The notes under the pieces: generated by a model
What the model was told of the DNA's origin: nothing
The model's input: the letters and a program-made list of their open reading frames with translations, nothing else
The model's database searches: none
Part shown: positions 41,960-55,406 of the stretch, piece after piece
How the letters are laid out: each line of letters begins with the position of its first letter
How positions within the stretch are numbered: position 1 is the first letter of the stretch
Made by a program: the position numbers and the translations under genes
Assembly: GCA_034509425.1 (NCBI GenBank)
Contig: JAVTVJ010000070.1
Location: 1,922,001-1,986,000, forward strand
Length of the DNA stretch: 64,000 bases
Direction of reading: 5' to 3'
From: Eopsaltria australis
Taxonomy: Eukaryota; Chordata; Aves; Passeriformes; Petroicidae

Positions 41960-42472
41960 ATGGCTCCACCATGTCTTCTGCTTTCTTGTTCACAAGAACT
42001 TCTGCTCACTCAAACATTTGGGTTGACTCAATGCACATCAATAGTCTGGTTGGGGAAAAGATGTGAAATGCCTGGCAGTCCTATGCAATTCCTGTCAGTA
42101 GGCTTCTCAGAGCATGATCCAGAAACCATCAAGGGCAGAAGAGAGGAGGATAATTGTTGCTGTACTGTTGATGATGTGCTAGAAGGAAGGCGACATGTCA
42201 CTACAGCCTCATCTGCTGATGGGAGGCATATGCCTCTGTGGGCAGTTCTCACCAGGCCAGGCAGAGAGCCAGTCCACAGGAACACTGGCTCTTCATTTAA
42301 CACAGTAACACTGGAGTTACAGGGTGATATGGCAGTCACCTGCTATGGGGGAGATTTCAGATTTTCCTTCTGTCCTGGGAAAATCAACCCTAAACCTCCA
42401 GCCATACTAGAAAGTGATTTGGCAGCAATATTCTCTTTTGAAGTAATAATACCCTTTATCCTTCAAGCATAA
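41960..42472 (+). other. Unassigned 170-codon ATG open frame in a GC-richer intronic patch
   Basis: This is the longest open frame in the window. From the first ATG at 41960 it gives 170 residues; further upstream the frame has no ATG. The product is Cys-rich in places (NCCCTV) with no domain, signal peptide or membrane helix that I recognise. The ATG context has T at -3, which is weak. In 64 kb of six-frame sequence about one frame of this size is expected by chance, and an overlapping 103-codon frame lies on the other strand. There is no recognisable CR1 or retroviral similarity. I do not call a gene. Confidence 0.2.
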
Positions 42473-44841
42473 CCTGTTATACACCATAGAATGCTTGATC
42501 ATTTAGACTTAAGAGATTGAAGCTCTGGCCTTATGATTCAGAATGTAGGGACCAAGAGTGTGAGATGCCCACAGGGATCTGAGGAGCATTTTCTCCTTCC
42601 TTATCTTCAAAAGTCTCAGTAGAAATTTGCAGTTTTGTATGACATATCTTGATTTCCTCAAATTGATTTTTGCCAGTGGCAAACATTTCATTTGGTGAAT
42701 TTGCATCCAGCGCCCTTTTGCAAGATGTTGAGAAAAATCTGACATGAGACCAAATTCATGTCAAACTTCTTTTGTAAGTGGAAATCTGTCACTTCTGTTG
42801 GCAACAAAAACTAATGATTTGATTGTCACATAGAATTTGTAACAATCCAGTTCCAACAAGCTGGAAAATTCACTGACATGCAAGAATTCTTTGTCTGCCT
42901 AAACATACAGATATATCTAGAAATCATTGATGCACGCTATATAACATTATTTGTTATATTTGTCCAAAATATGCATTTAAAAATAAAGAGGGATTGAGGG
43001 TCCCTGTTGTTCCACAAAATGACAGTCACCAGCCACATCTTTGAATTCTTCACTGACTGGTTGGTATTTAGCATGACTGATTTCCTTCCCACTTGTATCT
43101 AGAAATAAATCTTTAACCCTAACCAAACTACTCTTTTGAGAATCATTTTTAGGCTCTCTTAATTGCTTTGATTTCAACAGTACCATAGTGCCTCTGCACA
43201 TTCTTGGCCATATTAATATAAACTATCAAGTCTATTGAATATCTTACGTGAAACACTCATAACTAGCTGTGAAGAACACAGATTTTCACTGCTTTCAAAA
43301 ATACTACATTATTAATAGTTTGTTTCACTGGAAATAGAATAAGAACACTAACTCTTTTCAGTTAAAAATTTTGTTTCCTAATTCAACTTTTAAATTTTGT
43401 GTTAATGATTTGCAGTAGAAAACGTCAGCTGCATTTCAAGTCAACTAAAAATAAAGATATTTTTATTTCTGTCTAAAACAACTTTGCCTAAGTCTGCCAA
43501 TGTTCTCATAGAACAGTTTTATTATAGCAAATGAGTATATTTGTAACAGAATTTTTCCAAAATCTTGGTATATTTTTAGATGCCTTTGTGTATTTCTGAC
43601 TGTGTTATGGCATTTTTTGAAGTCCTTCCACCTTTCTCTGGGCTTTTGATGATCCCTTTATATTCTGATTAGATTTTATTATCCTACACTGTGAAGAGAT
43701 GAGTAAGGCAGAATTACACTCTTACTTACACTGAGTTAATTTTTGTGCACTTTCTACTGATATTTAGCTGCTGAGTTTGCAGCAGATAATTTGTGTCATT
43801 ATACTAAAATTATGTAGTTTCTTTGTGACATGTCTTTTGCTTTTGTATTTTTATTTCCATAGTGGCTTTACTATGCATTACTATCCTTACTAGTTTCTCT
43901 TTCTTTAACTTTTTTTTTCTATCTCGAATTATCATACTTTGAAAAAAAATTGTACATATCTTTTACGGTAAGTCATTCATTCATTTTCTTTAACTTTATG
44001 ATTATTATTCTAGACATTTCACTTTTCTTAATTCATGACACTTTCCTCATTAAGGGATAAAACTTGACTACTAATACTTGACAAGACAAGTAATGTGGTG
44101 CTTTTTGGGAAGATAAACTCTGCATCTTTAATATGCTTGGCTTGTAGTAGTTGGAATTTTATTTCTCTGATTACATTGGCAGTGGAAAAAAGTAAGCTTT
44201 AAATCTTCAGTGTAATGTCAGATTTTGCTTATCTTTTTATAATCTGTATCTTGCTCTGCCCCTTATATAAGAAAAAACAAACCTCAGTGAAGTGCATATT
44301 ATTGGACTGTGTTAAATTTTGAAGGTTTACAGCTTTTCCTCTTAGCATGATTTAAGCTACCAACGTAGGTGGTCTAGTTGCTCAGCATACTTTTCTCTGA
44401 CTCACATATCAGGTGATTGACTGAAATGTTATGAATTTTCATCCCAGTAATTATAGACTATTTCAACAGTGGTATGAAACAGGCTTGTCTGCTCAGAGGA
44501 GACCCAAGAGTTATTTTTTCCTATACAAGAATCAAACAGAAACTCAAATAAAGCTTGTCCTTTTTTATTTTCTCGATTCATGTTACTTTCTTCCCAGTGG
44601 GATGGAATAATTAATTTTGTTCCTTTCTTTAAGAGAGGAAATTGTTTTGATTTCCCAGTTGGAAACTAAGATCTCCATGAATGCCCAAGCTTGTATGGGC
44701 CTGTGAATCTTGTTCTGAGAAACCTATTTCCCTGTTTTGATTTGACTTCAGGGAAAGGCATCAGATTTCCAAGATTTACTTCAGTGCCCTTGAAATCAGA
44801 ATCTGGATCATCCTGCTTTATAGAACAGGGTGACTTCAACT

Positions 44842-45181
44842 CATAGAATCACAGTATCTCAGAAGAGGTGAAGTTGGGAGGGAACTCTGGAAGTCATCTA
44901 GTCCACGCGTCCCAAACACCACACTCACCCTCCCCATTGAGGTAGGGTCAGCTGTAGCAGGATGCCCAGGACGATGCTGTTCCTGATGCATCCCAGGACG
45001 CAGCTGGCCCTCCTGACTACCAGACCCTGCTGTCTCATATGCAACTTTACATAGACCAGGACCCCCCAGTCCCTTTCTGTGGCACTGCTTCCCAGCTTCT
45101 CACTCCCCAGTCTGTCCGTACATCCAGAGTTAGTCCTTCCCATGTGCAGAATCTGGCATTTTCTGTTGTTGAACATTGTAA
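44842..45181 (-). mobile_element. CR1 LINE with internal deletion, - strand
   Basis: On the + strand the terminal CATAGAATCACAGTATC box is followed by CR1 3' UTR (GTCATCTAGTCCACG near 44893) to about 44973. The sequence then jumps into the middle of ORF2. The - strand translation there reads KCQILHMGRT and then ATERDWGVLVYVKLHM, the CR1 segment usually seen as EKDLGVLVDEKL. The 3' end of ORF2, several hundred bases, is missing between these parts. Near-repeats of CCCAGGACG at 44965 and 44994 flank the junction zone. The element is 5'-truncated near 45181. Confidence 0.85.
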
Positions 45182-48100
45182 CTCAGGTCCATTGCACCTT
45201 AGTCTTTCACTTGGTCCTACTGAAAACAGTCTGGTTCTCTCATCTTAGTTCCTTTCCATCAGGTAATTTCCTTTCCTTTCTTGGTTGATGAGTAGTCTCT
45301 TCCTCTACTCTCCTTTCTTAGGACTGCTGTGGAGAGGACAGGTCTCCAAAAGTGTCTAAGCTCATCTGGCACCATGAATCAGATTTTAGGCAATGGTTAA
45401 TGCACTGTGGGTAATTAAGAAGGACCAGTCCCGTAACAAAGGCAGTGCCTTTTGGAAAGAAACTGGAAGGAAAAAAGGAAACACATGAATCCTTTTATGT
45501 GAAATATAAGCAGGTTATAAATATTCTTAGAGTGCCATTGCTCTGTAACTCAGCAATTATAAACATTAGTAGAATGTAGATTTTAAAGAAACTGCGATAA
45601 CTTCTGCTAGTACTTTACTTATTCTATCCACCAGTATTAAGTTCATGTTCTTTAAATTTCGTTTCAAACCACGAGCTCAAAACCATGCCCTGATCTTAAG
45701 AGATTGGAATTTCTCTTAAAAGTAGGTCACAGAAAAAAAGGATCTGAATCATTAAATGGTACTATCCATGTCAGAACAGAAAAATCAGAATCTTATTAAG
45801 TACTGTTCCAGACTTTTAAGCTCTGAAACCTGAAGCTGAATTTTAGTTAACTGAAAGTACCTTTTCAATTTGAAGTAAACAAAAAACCCCCAAAAAACCT
45901 GTCAGCAAAAAATATATGACTCTTTGATAAACTCATCCCTCAATCCCAATCATATTCCACACTCAATACATGCATAGACTTATAGGACTGTCATACGAAT
46001 ATTAAGAGAGTAAAAGAAATATCAATTTATTTTATGTCACTGAGTCTGATGTTTCGAATGCTGAATATACTGATGCATATTTAGGATAAAGATTTTTATC
46101 AGCAAATGTTCATCTGGATGGTAAAATAAGCTGAGAGATATATTAGTACAGGTAGAACACAGGTTTCATGATGCAAAATGCTTCAGAGGAAACATTGGAG
46201 GTTTGTTAACAAATAAAAAGTGAATGGGAAATGCATAGCTGGATGAAGAAATAATTGTCCAAAGACATTAAAAGTTGTTTTTATAGAACAGATTTTTAGA
46301 GAAAATAAAATATTTATGCTATTTATTTGTTAATTTGCTAACTTCCAGAATTTCATTCAGCCTTTTGAATAATCTAAAGGTATTTATAGCAAAAGGTTTA
46401 TTTAATTTAATCTTCTTGCATTTTTTAGCAAAATCACTGTACTTCTTAAATGACCTTATGGTGTTTGAGAACTTCAGGTGTGTATGTTTGAAATTGCTTA
46501 AGGGTTGGAAATCTACCACTTAGGAGCACAATGTAGGAGTTTGTAGTGATGCATGAAAAATAGATGTAGCCCAGCTGTGAAGCAATAGAGAAGGCCTCTA
46601 AAATACATGTCAGCAAAACTGTCAGTGAAATAGCCAGTTAAAATCATTATAACAGAACCTGAATTGTACTGTGTTGTAGCTTTATTGGGATTTTTCAAGT
46701 TCCCTCTACGTATGTATAGTCATTGGAATATCATGCAGTTATGTGCAAAATTAAGACACTTATATTTAGATTTTTCCACAAATAATCACTACTATAATGT
46801 TCCTTCATGTAGACAAATTCTTTTCATTAACACATATGCAACATAACATCTAGCATATACATAGCAACTCTAAAGATATTGGGGAACAAAACTCTCTATT
46901 CTTTTTACCATTTTGCTGCTGCCTGATTTGGGGAAAATCAGTTTACACTTTGGATGCAAATGTTGAAGAAAAGGTTTCCGAAGTTTGCCTCCTGCATACT
47001 AAAGTGCTGGTGACATGTTTCTCAAGTTACTGAATACAGCTGGCTATTGTAATATCATTTTTATCTCAATGGATAATTTTCACATAAACAATCTATTTTC
47101 TAAAATTCATAGAGGAATGTTTTATCTTCACAGCAAAAAATTATGAACGGCTATAGCTTACTAATACTGGGTTTGGTTGCAAATTGGGTAATATTTCCAA
47201 GGAATAGTTCTATGAATGTATTTAATGTATATGTTTGCTAAAGGAAATTATATTTCCAATTAGAAGGGTTTGAACCTTTTTATTGCCATGTCTGTGCTTT
47301 GATCAGTCCAGGAATGATTGTTCTGTCTTGGCTAGGATTTTCTTTCATATGGAGGGAAGTTTATACTTGGATGTTTTCAAAATTCTTGCATATTTCAGAA
47401 TGCTGTTTTCTACAGAGGCAGTTTTAAGGCAAGAAAAGGAGGATATAATGCTGAGATGCAAAAATATTTCCTACCTCTCTGTCTTTCTTAACACAGATTC
47501 AGATAGAGTTCAAATGAACAGTTCAATTGAAAACTCAAATGTAAACTCACAGTGTAGTAGAAAGTGTAGTCAGCCATACTTATGGCAAATAATGTCTAAC
47601 ACTGTGCCAAAATTAATTGTGTATGTAAATGAGAATACTGTAATAATGGTTTAGTAGATGGAGCACTGGTATGTCACATCTATGGTCATTTAAACCTAAC
47701 CTGAGGTTTTAACCACAATTAGAAGAGTGGTTTAGGGTTATTACCTGTTAGACAGTAGTCCCCATTATCTTTAATAAAGAGAACATAATTTATCACAATT
47801 AGGCTTAATTGGCAATTCTCAGTCTGTGTTCAGCAGAGTATCAGGACCAAGACAGCATGGACAATCACTTTATTCCTTTCATCCTCAGAGGTGATTTTCC
47901 TCAGCACAGTGATAAACAGTATGAGCATCTCATTTAGAAAAAATAAAAATTATTAATTCTGCATCTGCCACATATTTCATTCTTCTTCAAGTTAGTCATT
48001 CTAGGCAGTTCAGTTAGGAGACATGACACTTAGAAGGTATATCAAAGTGTATTACATTAGATACACAGAAATTGAAAAAGTATGCCTTACAATACTTGCA

Positions 48101-51100
48101 CTCATTATATTGGCAAGTGCTGCTGAATACTATGATGGCAAATCTTTGTATATTTAGAGAGATTAAATAAAACCTAACACACCTGCAAGCTCACCTGTCC
48201 CCCACTCAGACTGTATTTCTTGAAAAGCTGGCACCCCAATCAAGCTTTTTCCTCTCTCTCGGAAGGCTTGATATCCCCTTCTACTGCTGCTGAATTATGC
48301 TTAACTATCTCAACTGCCTTCAGTAAATTTGATTGTTTCAGGGGACATCCTTCCTTAACAGCTTTTTTTTTTTCTTTTTCACAACAATCTCTATGACCCA
48401 ACACTGCCAAATGCAAAATGTTCGTAGGCAATAAAACAGTCTCTGGCAGACGTCTGCCATTTGTGCAGTGGCTTCATGGGAATAAGGAGAAATGTGGAAA
48501 AATTAACAAATCTAGTTTTTCTTCTTTTTATATATGTAGGTTTTGTGTTTTAAAATCCTACCATGTGTTGTAGTTCGAGATCAGTGTTAGGGTGAAGCAT
48601 GAATGCATGGCTCTATTTCAGAAACCATTAAGAAAAAAACAAACTCTAAGCCTACTCTGTGATTTCTTCAGGTTGAAGCAATCTAGAAAGCAATTATATT
48701 CCTAAAAATATGACACTAAATGTAGACAATTACCTTTCTATTACTGGAAATATGAGAATTACTTTCTTCTGGGAAAACTGACATGAAGTGACTTCAAGGT
48801 ATACAGGGCTTCTTTACTGAATTTGGTGTCTAAGATACCATAGTGATAATGTCGCATGAGGACCAGGATAATCTGTCAGCCTTCCCTCATAATGCTCCTT
48901 CTTAAGCAAGGGTAATATTAAATCTCAGGGTGCTTTTTGTTCAAATTATATGGTGTTGGTTTGTTGGGTTTTCTTTTCAAAAACAATGACTGAACAGAAC
49001 AGAGCTGAAGTGTTCATGGGGCATTATGTTCTTAAAGGACACATTGAGAAGTTGTCATTTCTTCTCAGGGTTAAACACAGTATTCACTTGCAGTTGCTGT
49101 TCTCACAAACAATCCCTTTCCATTGCACCAGCATCACCTCTTCAGCCTCTGTAAAGACACTTGTTCAGTATCACAAACTTATATTCAATCTCTAAGAACA
49201 GTAAAAATAAATGCAGATGTGGAAAATGTAGCCACGTATTTTGTTGAGCAGTATTTATGCCAGAAGGTATTGTTTCGTAAATTTATGGCGTGAGAAAGGA
49301 ATAATCTCCCTCAAAGCAACATAGTGCAGTATCTGAAGAAATTTATGTAATGAAGAATCAATATTTTACTCTTTCACTTGAGATATAAGATCTGTGTCTC
49401 AAAATGTGCTGGTTTTGACCTAAGAGCAGTGGAGAATTTAAACAGTCTCTTCAGTGCAGTAACAATGCCATACATTTATACAGCATCTTCCCTGAAAGAG
49501 TCACAAGGGGCCTATCTGTGTTCTTTCAACATGTCAAGTATGCTGGATCTGACTAATTTCTTATGTGCTGAAAGGAAAAATGAATGTTGTTTAGGTCTCC
49601 TAGACAACAGACTATGCTTCAAAAGTAAACTATGCAATAGGTATTTATCTGATTCAAATCTAAAATTCAATTTAGGAGTGAAATAACATGAGCGTCTGGC
49701 CTTGTTTAACTGGACTGCTTCAGATGGACAAATAAAACTCAGCCAGTTCTATTCAGTCCAAATGTTGTTTGTTGTTCTGGGGTTTTTTTTATAGTTATCT
49801 AGACAGAAGTATTTCTCCTCTATTTTCCTTATAGAAAAAATATTTCCATTAATTTTAGTGTATTGGTCTTTCTTATAACATAACAGAGATTTTGCTTTGT
49901 GTAAATTATATTTTCCAAATGGGCAAAAGATTACTATAAACCAACAACTAGTAATGTATTTATTTGTGTCTCTTTAAATATTATTTTCTAAAAAAGAATT
50001 ATTCATTTTTAGACCTATATTTCTCCTTATGAATAGTTTAAATTTGCCAATAAATATCTGCTATCCCCAATTACCATTTCAGGTACTAAAGTAGAATGAA
50101 TTAGACTGAAATTTTTGTAACTGGCTACAGAAATGGAAATATTCTTCACAGAAATTTTTTTAAAATTCTACATGAATTGTTGAATTTTGGCATTGGAAAC
50201 TCATTCAGAGGCTCCATTCTGCCTATTAAATAATGTCAAAGTAACATTAAAAAAATTGGCTTCTCTGAAATTTAGTATTTGAGCTCCCCCAGATTAAGAA
50301 AAACATGTTATAATTTTCCTCTCAAGTAATATTGCTTTTTCTCTGTCAGGAAAAATAATGAGTTTGCTTCTTAATTCATTCATTGCTTTTAAAATCTGTC
50401 ATAGCCACATCCTCTAAAGTTTAAGAATATTAATTCAAGAATCCATAAAATTTAAATTGTACCTTTAAAAAATTAGATGGACTTGCCAAGTAATCTTTAA
50501 TTTAAAACACTATATATGAATATATAAATAGATACCATGTTTTGTAAATTAAAATGCTACACAGATAGACATTTTAGCAAGCAATATGAATAGAAAACAG
50601 ACATCTTTTTACTGCCAGTTCTTATTTTCAGAAGCAAATACTTGCCAAATTTACATGTCTGAGACAATTCTGATATAAAATAATTAGATAATTGCAATCA
50701 ACAGGTATCTTTTTTTCTCTCATTAAAAGACTTGACATATCTTTCTAGAGCAGCTGTTTGGCTGCCAAAGTTGGCCATGTAGCTTTTTCCTGTTAAGAAG
50801 TGTTTGCAAGAATCTTTTTGCTGCTGAAAATAATTTGAAAGTTTTTTCAGCTGTTTCATCTCAATGATAACTGCACTGCAGTTATCCACAGGAAATAAAT
50901 GTAAATTATTTGGTTTATATAATTTTAATTGAAAAGTATGTGCACTTTAAAATGAGAAATGAAAAGATAAAGTCAGAATAAGAGATAAAATTTAAGCCCA
51001 CTAATCTTGCAACTATAAATTGCTAGTAATTTTTTAGATGAGATTGCTTTGAGATATACCTAGAGAATGGACATTTTTTCTTCCCTCATACTGGTTTTCA

Positions 51101-51179
51101 TAATAGTGTTATTCTGTGGTATTTGAAGGATTTTTATAAAATAATATCTCAAGTTTCCATGTCATAAAAACCTGACACG
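45182..51179. other. Intronic sequence with nothing recognised
   Basis: AT-rich intron. A T run sits at about 48,361-48,380. Open frames of 60-123 codons here do not resemble known families, and several lack an ATG near the start. Confidence 0.45.
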
Positions 51180-52065
51180 ATGAAAAGAAAATGCATATAA
51201 CTTTGATGGGACTCTCTCCTGGAATTCTGATATGGGACTGCATTTGCATGGGAAGGGGTGGGGAAGGGTGAGATGTGGGACCAGTGTCTAAGCAAGGAGA
51301 CCCCAGTGAGTTAAGGATTGCAAAGGGTGACAGTCTTTCAAGTCACTGGCCGTTACCCCCCCACCCCGATTATTAAAAGATGCCTCTGCCTGAATTAAGG
51401 TGCAAACAAGATCATAGGCTGAAGTCAATAGTATGGATTTTATTTAGCAGCAAGTGTGAGGGATAGAAAGAAACAGGAAAAAGAGGCCCAGAGGGGTGGG
51501 GGAGGGAGAGAGAGAGAGAGAGATGGAAAGGTCAAGCAGAAGACAGTTACCTCCATGGATCCTGTGCCTCCTCCACCCTGGTCTTCTGAGTGGTGGGAGT
51601 CCCAGAGTCATTCTTCTGGGGTAGTATCTGTATACAGTTCAGGTTCTGGGTGGCCTTGGGGTGATCGCAGATATTCCTACAACTTGGACTCACATGGGTG
51701 TAAGCACTTGTTTCCTTTCTCAGAGTCTGCACAGTGGGAGTTTTTGTCTGGTGCTCTAACCAAATCTTCACCTCCATTACGCCAGGAATTAGAACCTTCC
51801 TGATGGTTATCTCAAGTTTCTGCTGTGGTGGCTTACTTTATAGTTCATTCTGTGGCCTTGACAGTGCTTTGAGACGAGCAACTGCATGACCTGGGTTCTG
51901 CATTCTTCTGCAGTTTTCAAGTCTCACAGTTGTGTGACAGAGGCTCTTGATGCACAAGAGCAGATCAGTCTGTAACCTAATAAGTGCTGAAAGCTGGAAG
52001 AATGCACCAGAGAATGACTGGATATGTGTGTGCACATGTTCTCCTCTGAACCTTCTGAAACTGGT
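51180..52065 (-). mobile_element. Probable solitary retroviral LTR, - strand
   Basis: A GC-richer block with the layout of an LTR read on the - strand. A TATAAA box is the reverse of 51837-51842, and an AATAAA poly(A) signal is the reverse of 51439-51444, about 400 bases further on. No gag, pol or env sequence is present on either side, so it would be a solo LTR or a fragment. The text (for example TTTATTTAGCAGCAAGTGTG near 51439) resembles LTRs I associate with songbird endogenous retroviruses, but I cannot name the family. Exact ends are uncertain; near-identical 12-base words at 51159-51170 and 52068-52079 flank it. Confidence 0.5.
51505..51523. repeat. (GA)n microsatellite, about nine units
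   Basis: A short GA repeat inside the probable LTR, next to a G-rich run (GGGGTGGGGGAGGG). Confidence 0.9.
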
Positions 52066-55000
52066 CTATGTCATAAAAAAAGACAGCAGATGCTTTTATG
52101 GTTAAGTATTGTATGGATCAAAAGAATTTGTTTTCACTCTCTGGAAACAGAGCACTCAAAGCTATAATGCATATTTAGTTGCCCAAATGCTATTTAAGGC
52201 TTTTTCAAGGTAAAAGGCTTTGCAGTAGCACAGTCTTCATCTCATATTGGAGAGACTTAAATTGTGTCAGGTTATACTTAATGACAGACTGTTAGAAAAA
52301 CTTCAAAGTACACATGGCTTAAGTACTGACATTTGGCCACAGATGCCACTGTGAGATCCCCAACTGCCATTGCAAATAGCTAGAATATTAATGGGGAGTT
52401 AAATCTCTATACCAGTAAAAGATGGAGAGAGTATCTTCTTTTATGCTTCCTTGCCGTGTCTAAACTACTTCTCTTTAATAACAGCTGCATTTCTGCCAAC
52501 TGCCTCTTCTTTCAGGCAGGGAACTATAAAAGCAAACTGTCCTTGCCATTTAGGAAAGATGTTGACAGCAGGTAGATGCAGTGATGCCCTGCATACTTAT
52601 GGCATCAATTCTTTCCCATCAGCATCACATATGAATAAGGGACTAACTGCCAAATGTCATTCTCTGGAATGGAGACATTTAGACAGTGCTGGAGATTCTA
52701 GTCTGGATCCCTAAAACAACAAAACTCAAGGTCTCAGCTCTTTATTAAAATGAGCTTAAGTATGAGTATTAATGATATATTTAATAAGTATTAAACCCAA
52801 GTTTATTACTAAACAAAGCAAATGGGCTTAAATAAGGTGTTAAAATTAATGTTTACACTTTGCAGGTGAACTTCTGTCATAGGTCTTCCTTTCCCTAAGA
52901 AAAACAGATCATAATGTGTAGACCTAATAAATACCATCTACCAGGTGAAAGCTATGTTTTCTCAGTGCTAAATTTGGATGTGTATGTCACTGTAATGCTT
53001 GGCACACCAAGCAGCTGGCCAAAAAAAAGCTCTGCAGGTGTATATGAGATATACAAAGGTGCTGGATCTAAACAGCAGAGAGCTCCTGCAACATGCAGGC
53101 AGTGAAGCAGCACCTGAGTTCTTCAGGCCATTGTACTTTAAATGCTGTAGTATGTTTTCAGATTAATAATGAACTGTTTTGCATGAATGAGAGTAATGTG
53201 AATGATAATAGCTGAAAAGTTATAATGTAATGTTGGTACAGTTTCCATGGAAGTCCTTGAAGCTAGCATGCTATCTACTAGGAGTTATCAGTTAGCACGT
53301 GCCAGACAGTGCTGTGTAGCCATGAGGCACTTCAAATGACACTGCAGAGACAGCTGTTGGAGAAAAATAAATGACAGTGTCCTTAGGCCCCACAAAGTGA
53401 ATGATGGTTGTCCACTGGAAGCAAAATCAGTCTCCTTACAGGAATTTGTGTAGCTTTTGTTTTGGCACACAGCATGGCAAGGTGTAAAAGCTAAAACTCC
53501 TCCCTGTTCTCACTTTCTGTGTAGCCTGTGTTGCCTCTTAAACAACTGTAACTTTTCAGTGAAGATAGAAACAACTCCTTAGAAGATGGGTCTTAGAAAT
53601 AAAAATGGCAAACATTTCACACTGTGTAGAGCTGTGATATGTTACAAGTAATCTTGGAAGAAATGCAGCAGTGGGCAGAGTGCAGGTGGAGTGTTCAGAG
53701 CTGCATGTGTAATTCACACTTAGTGTGGTGGGTGCTATAAAAAAATCAATACATAAACTTGAAGGCAGATGGAATTCATCGCATAGCTCTGCTGTTTGTC
53801 ACTTGAATATCACCAGTATGTAGAGAATGCATCTGTATAACTTAATCTTAATTTCTTTCTAAAAACACATGCTAAATGAATATTAATTTATATACACAGA
53901 ACTAGAAGTGTTTAGTGTAAAATATGTCTTGGATCCTGGGAAGTTTTAATTGGAGATAACTCACACAGTGCCAGAACAAAATGCATCTTTCCAGTATCAC
54001 GTTTACTCCTCATCGAGAGATCTGTCACATCAGTGCTTCATTTTGGGTTGCTCATTCTGTTGAAATGTACAATAACTACTTAACCTGTAATAAAAAATTG
54101 CAAGACAACAAGTCCTATTAATAGTAGCAATCATTATCCCATTCTTATTAAATATGTTATGCTTCCTTTTCATAGCTAGGCCAAATGCTGATTTCTGACA
54201 AGTAAATATTCTGGTTTTGCCATTTCATTGACATCTGCAGTGGAGTCCTAAAAGAATGAGGAATGATTGTGGTATCTATATATGTTCTTGTTATGGTAAA
54301 TAAAAAATGGCTTTTGGGCCTTTGATATGATATTGAAAAATTACCTATTAAAGGGGAACAGTAGGAATTTGAATTGCAATATAGAATTTTCAGTTTTCTG
54401 AGAGGTACCTTCCTGCTAGTTTAAATTGTAAACGTCTGAAAATCCAGTGTAAATTGATGTTATATTTACTGTGTAGCAGTCACTTTAATATACTTGCCTT
54501 GAAGCCTCAAAAGCAAAATCCTGTGTATTAATCCCATGACTTCCGAAAAGCAGGGAAAAAAATAACCATTGATGCTTATAAATATGAAGCCTGCAGAGTA
54601 TAAGTAAGAGAAATTCATACAGAAAACCTTGAACAATTCCTACTGCAACATCAGCCCAGTTTCATCCTGAGTTGTTGAGCCAGAAAAGTGAGAAAATGAA
54701 ATGACTGAAGCCTGTCAGAAAAGATAAACAGCTAGTGGACTGATGATATGAATCCATAGATGGAAGCATTGAATCCACTATCTTCACTGCATTGATTAAA
54801 GACTGTTACTATTCAGGTGAATTGAAACCTTCACAGAAGCCATGGTGGAGATGAGCACAATAAAAGTTGTTTGTCATCTGTAATTCAGTAGGACTCTGAA
54901 GTAAGGAACTGATTTTTTTTTCTTTTTGCTTCAACTGGGTTATATTAGATGGCTTACACAAAGAAATATATATCATGTATGTTTCTTCCAGTGAATACCT

Positions 55001-55258
55001 TGGTTTATAGAACACATTAGCAATCAGATTAGGCAAAACCTATAACACGGCTAAACTTTCTAAATAGAGCTCTACCTTGCTGCTATAGCTTATATCTTGA
55101 GTTCATCCAGTTTGCATAAAATATGCATCACATTTAGCTTCATTTGAAGATTAAGCTGAACTTCTAAAATACCACAGATTTCAACACACTCTGGTCTCTC
55201 CTGATCCAAATTGATACTTCATCCCAATTGTGACAGAAAACTGTTCATTTTCATGACC

Positions 55259-55275
55259 AAAAAAAAAAAAAAAAA
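55259..55275. repeat. Homopolymer of 17 A
   Basis: An uninterrupted A run after CATGACC. Confidence 0.95.
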
Positions 55276-55331
55276 CCAAAAAGAGATTTCAAAATTTGTT
55301 CAGAATTTTGAACTTTGTGGGCTTGTTTATG

Positions 55332-55406
55332 TTGGGGCTTTTTGGTTTGATTTTTTTAGAGTTCTTTGGATTTTGTTTTTTTGGGTTTTTTTGGGCGTTT
55401 TTTTGT
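55332..55406. repeat. G/T-only low-complexity tract
   Basis: T runs of five to eight separated by G pairs and triplets, with very few A or C bases over about 75 bases. Confidence 0.8.

Larger units (their letters stand above)
38011..44841. other. Intronic sequence, mostly unassigned
   Basis: AT-rich intron with a purine-rich tract at 39.5 kb and a GC-richer stretch at about 41.7-42.5 kb that carries the longest open frame of the window. No repeat family was recognised. Confidence 0.45.

Noticed and set aside
45039..45288. Two overlapping 69-codon + strand frames
   Set aside because: Antisense to the CR1 fragment and without similarity to known proteins.
47283..47654. 123-codon + strand frame
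   Set aside because: The stretch starts with a TTG; the first ATG gives about 101 codons, and no domain is seen, so it is at chance level.
51456..51803. 115-codon + strand frame rich in Arg, Glu and Ser
   Set aside because: Lies antisense within the probable LTR; the charged start comes from the GA repeat.
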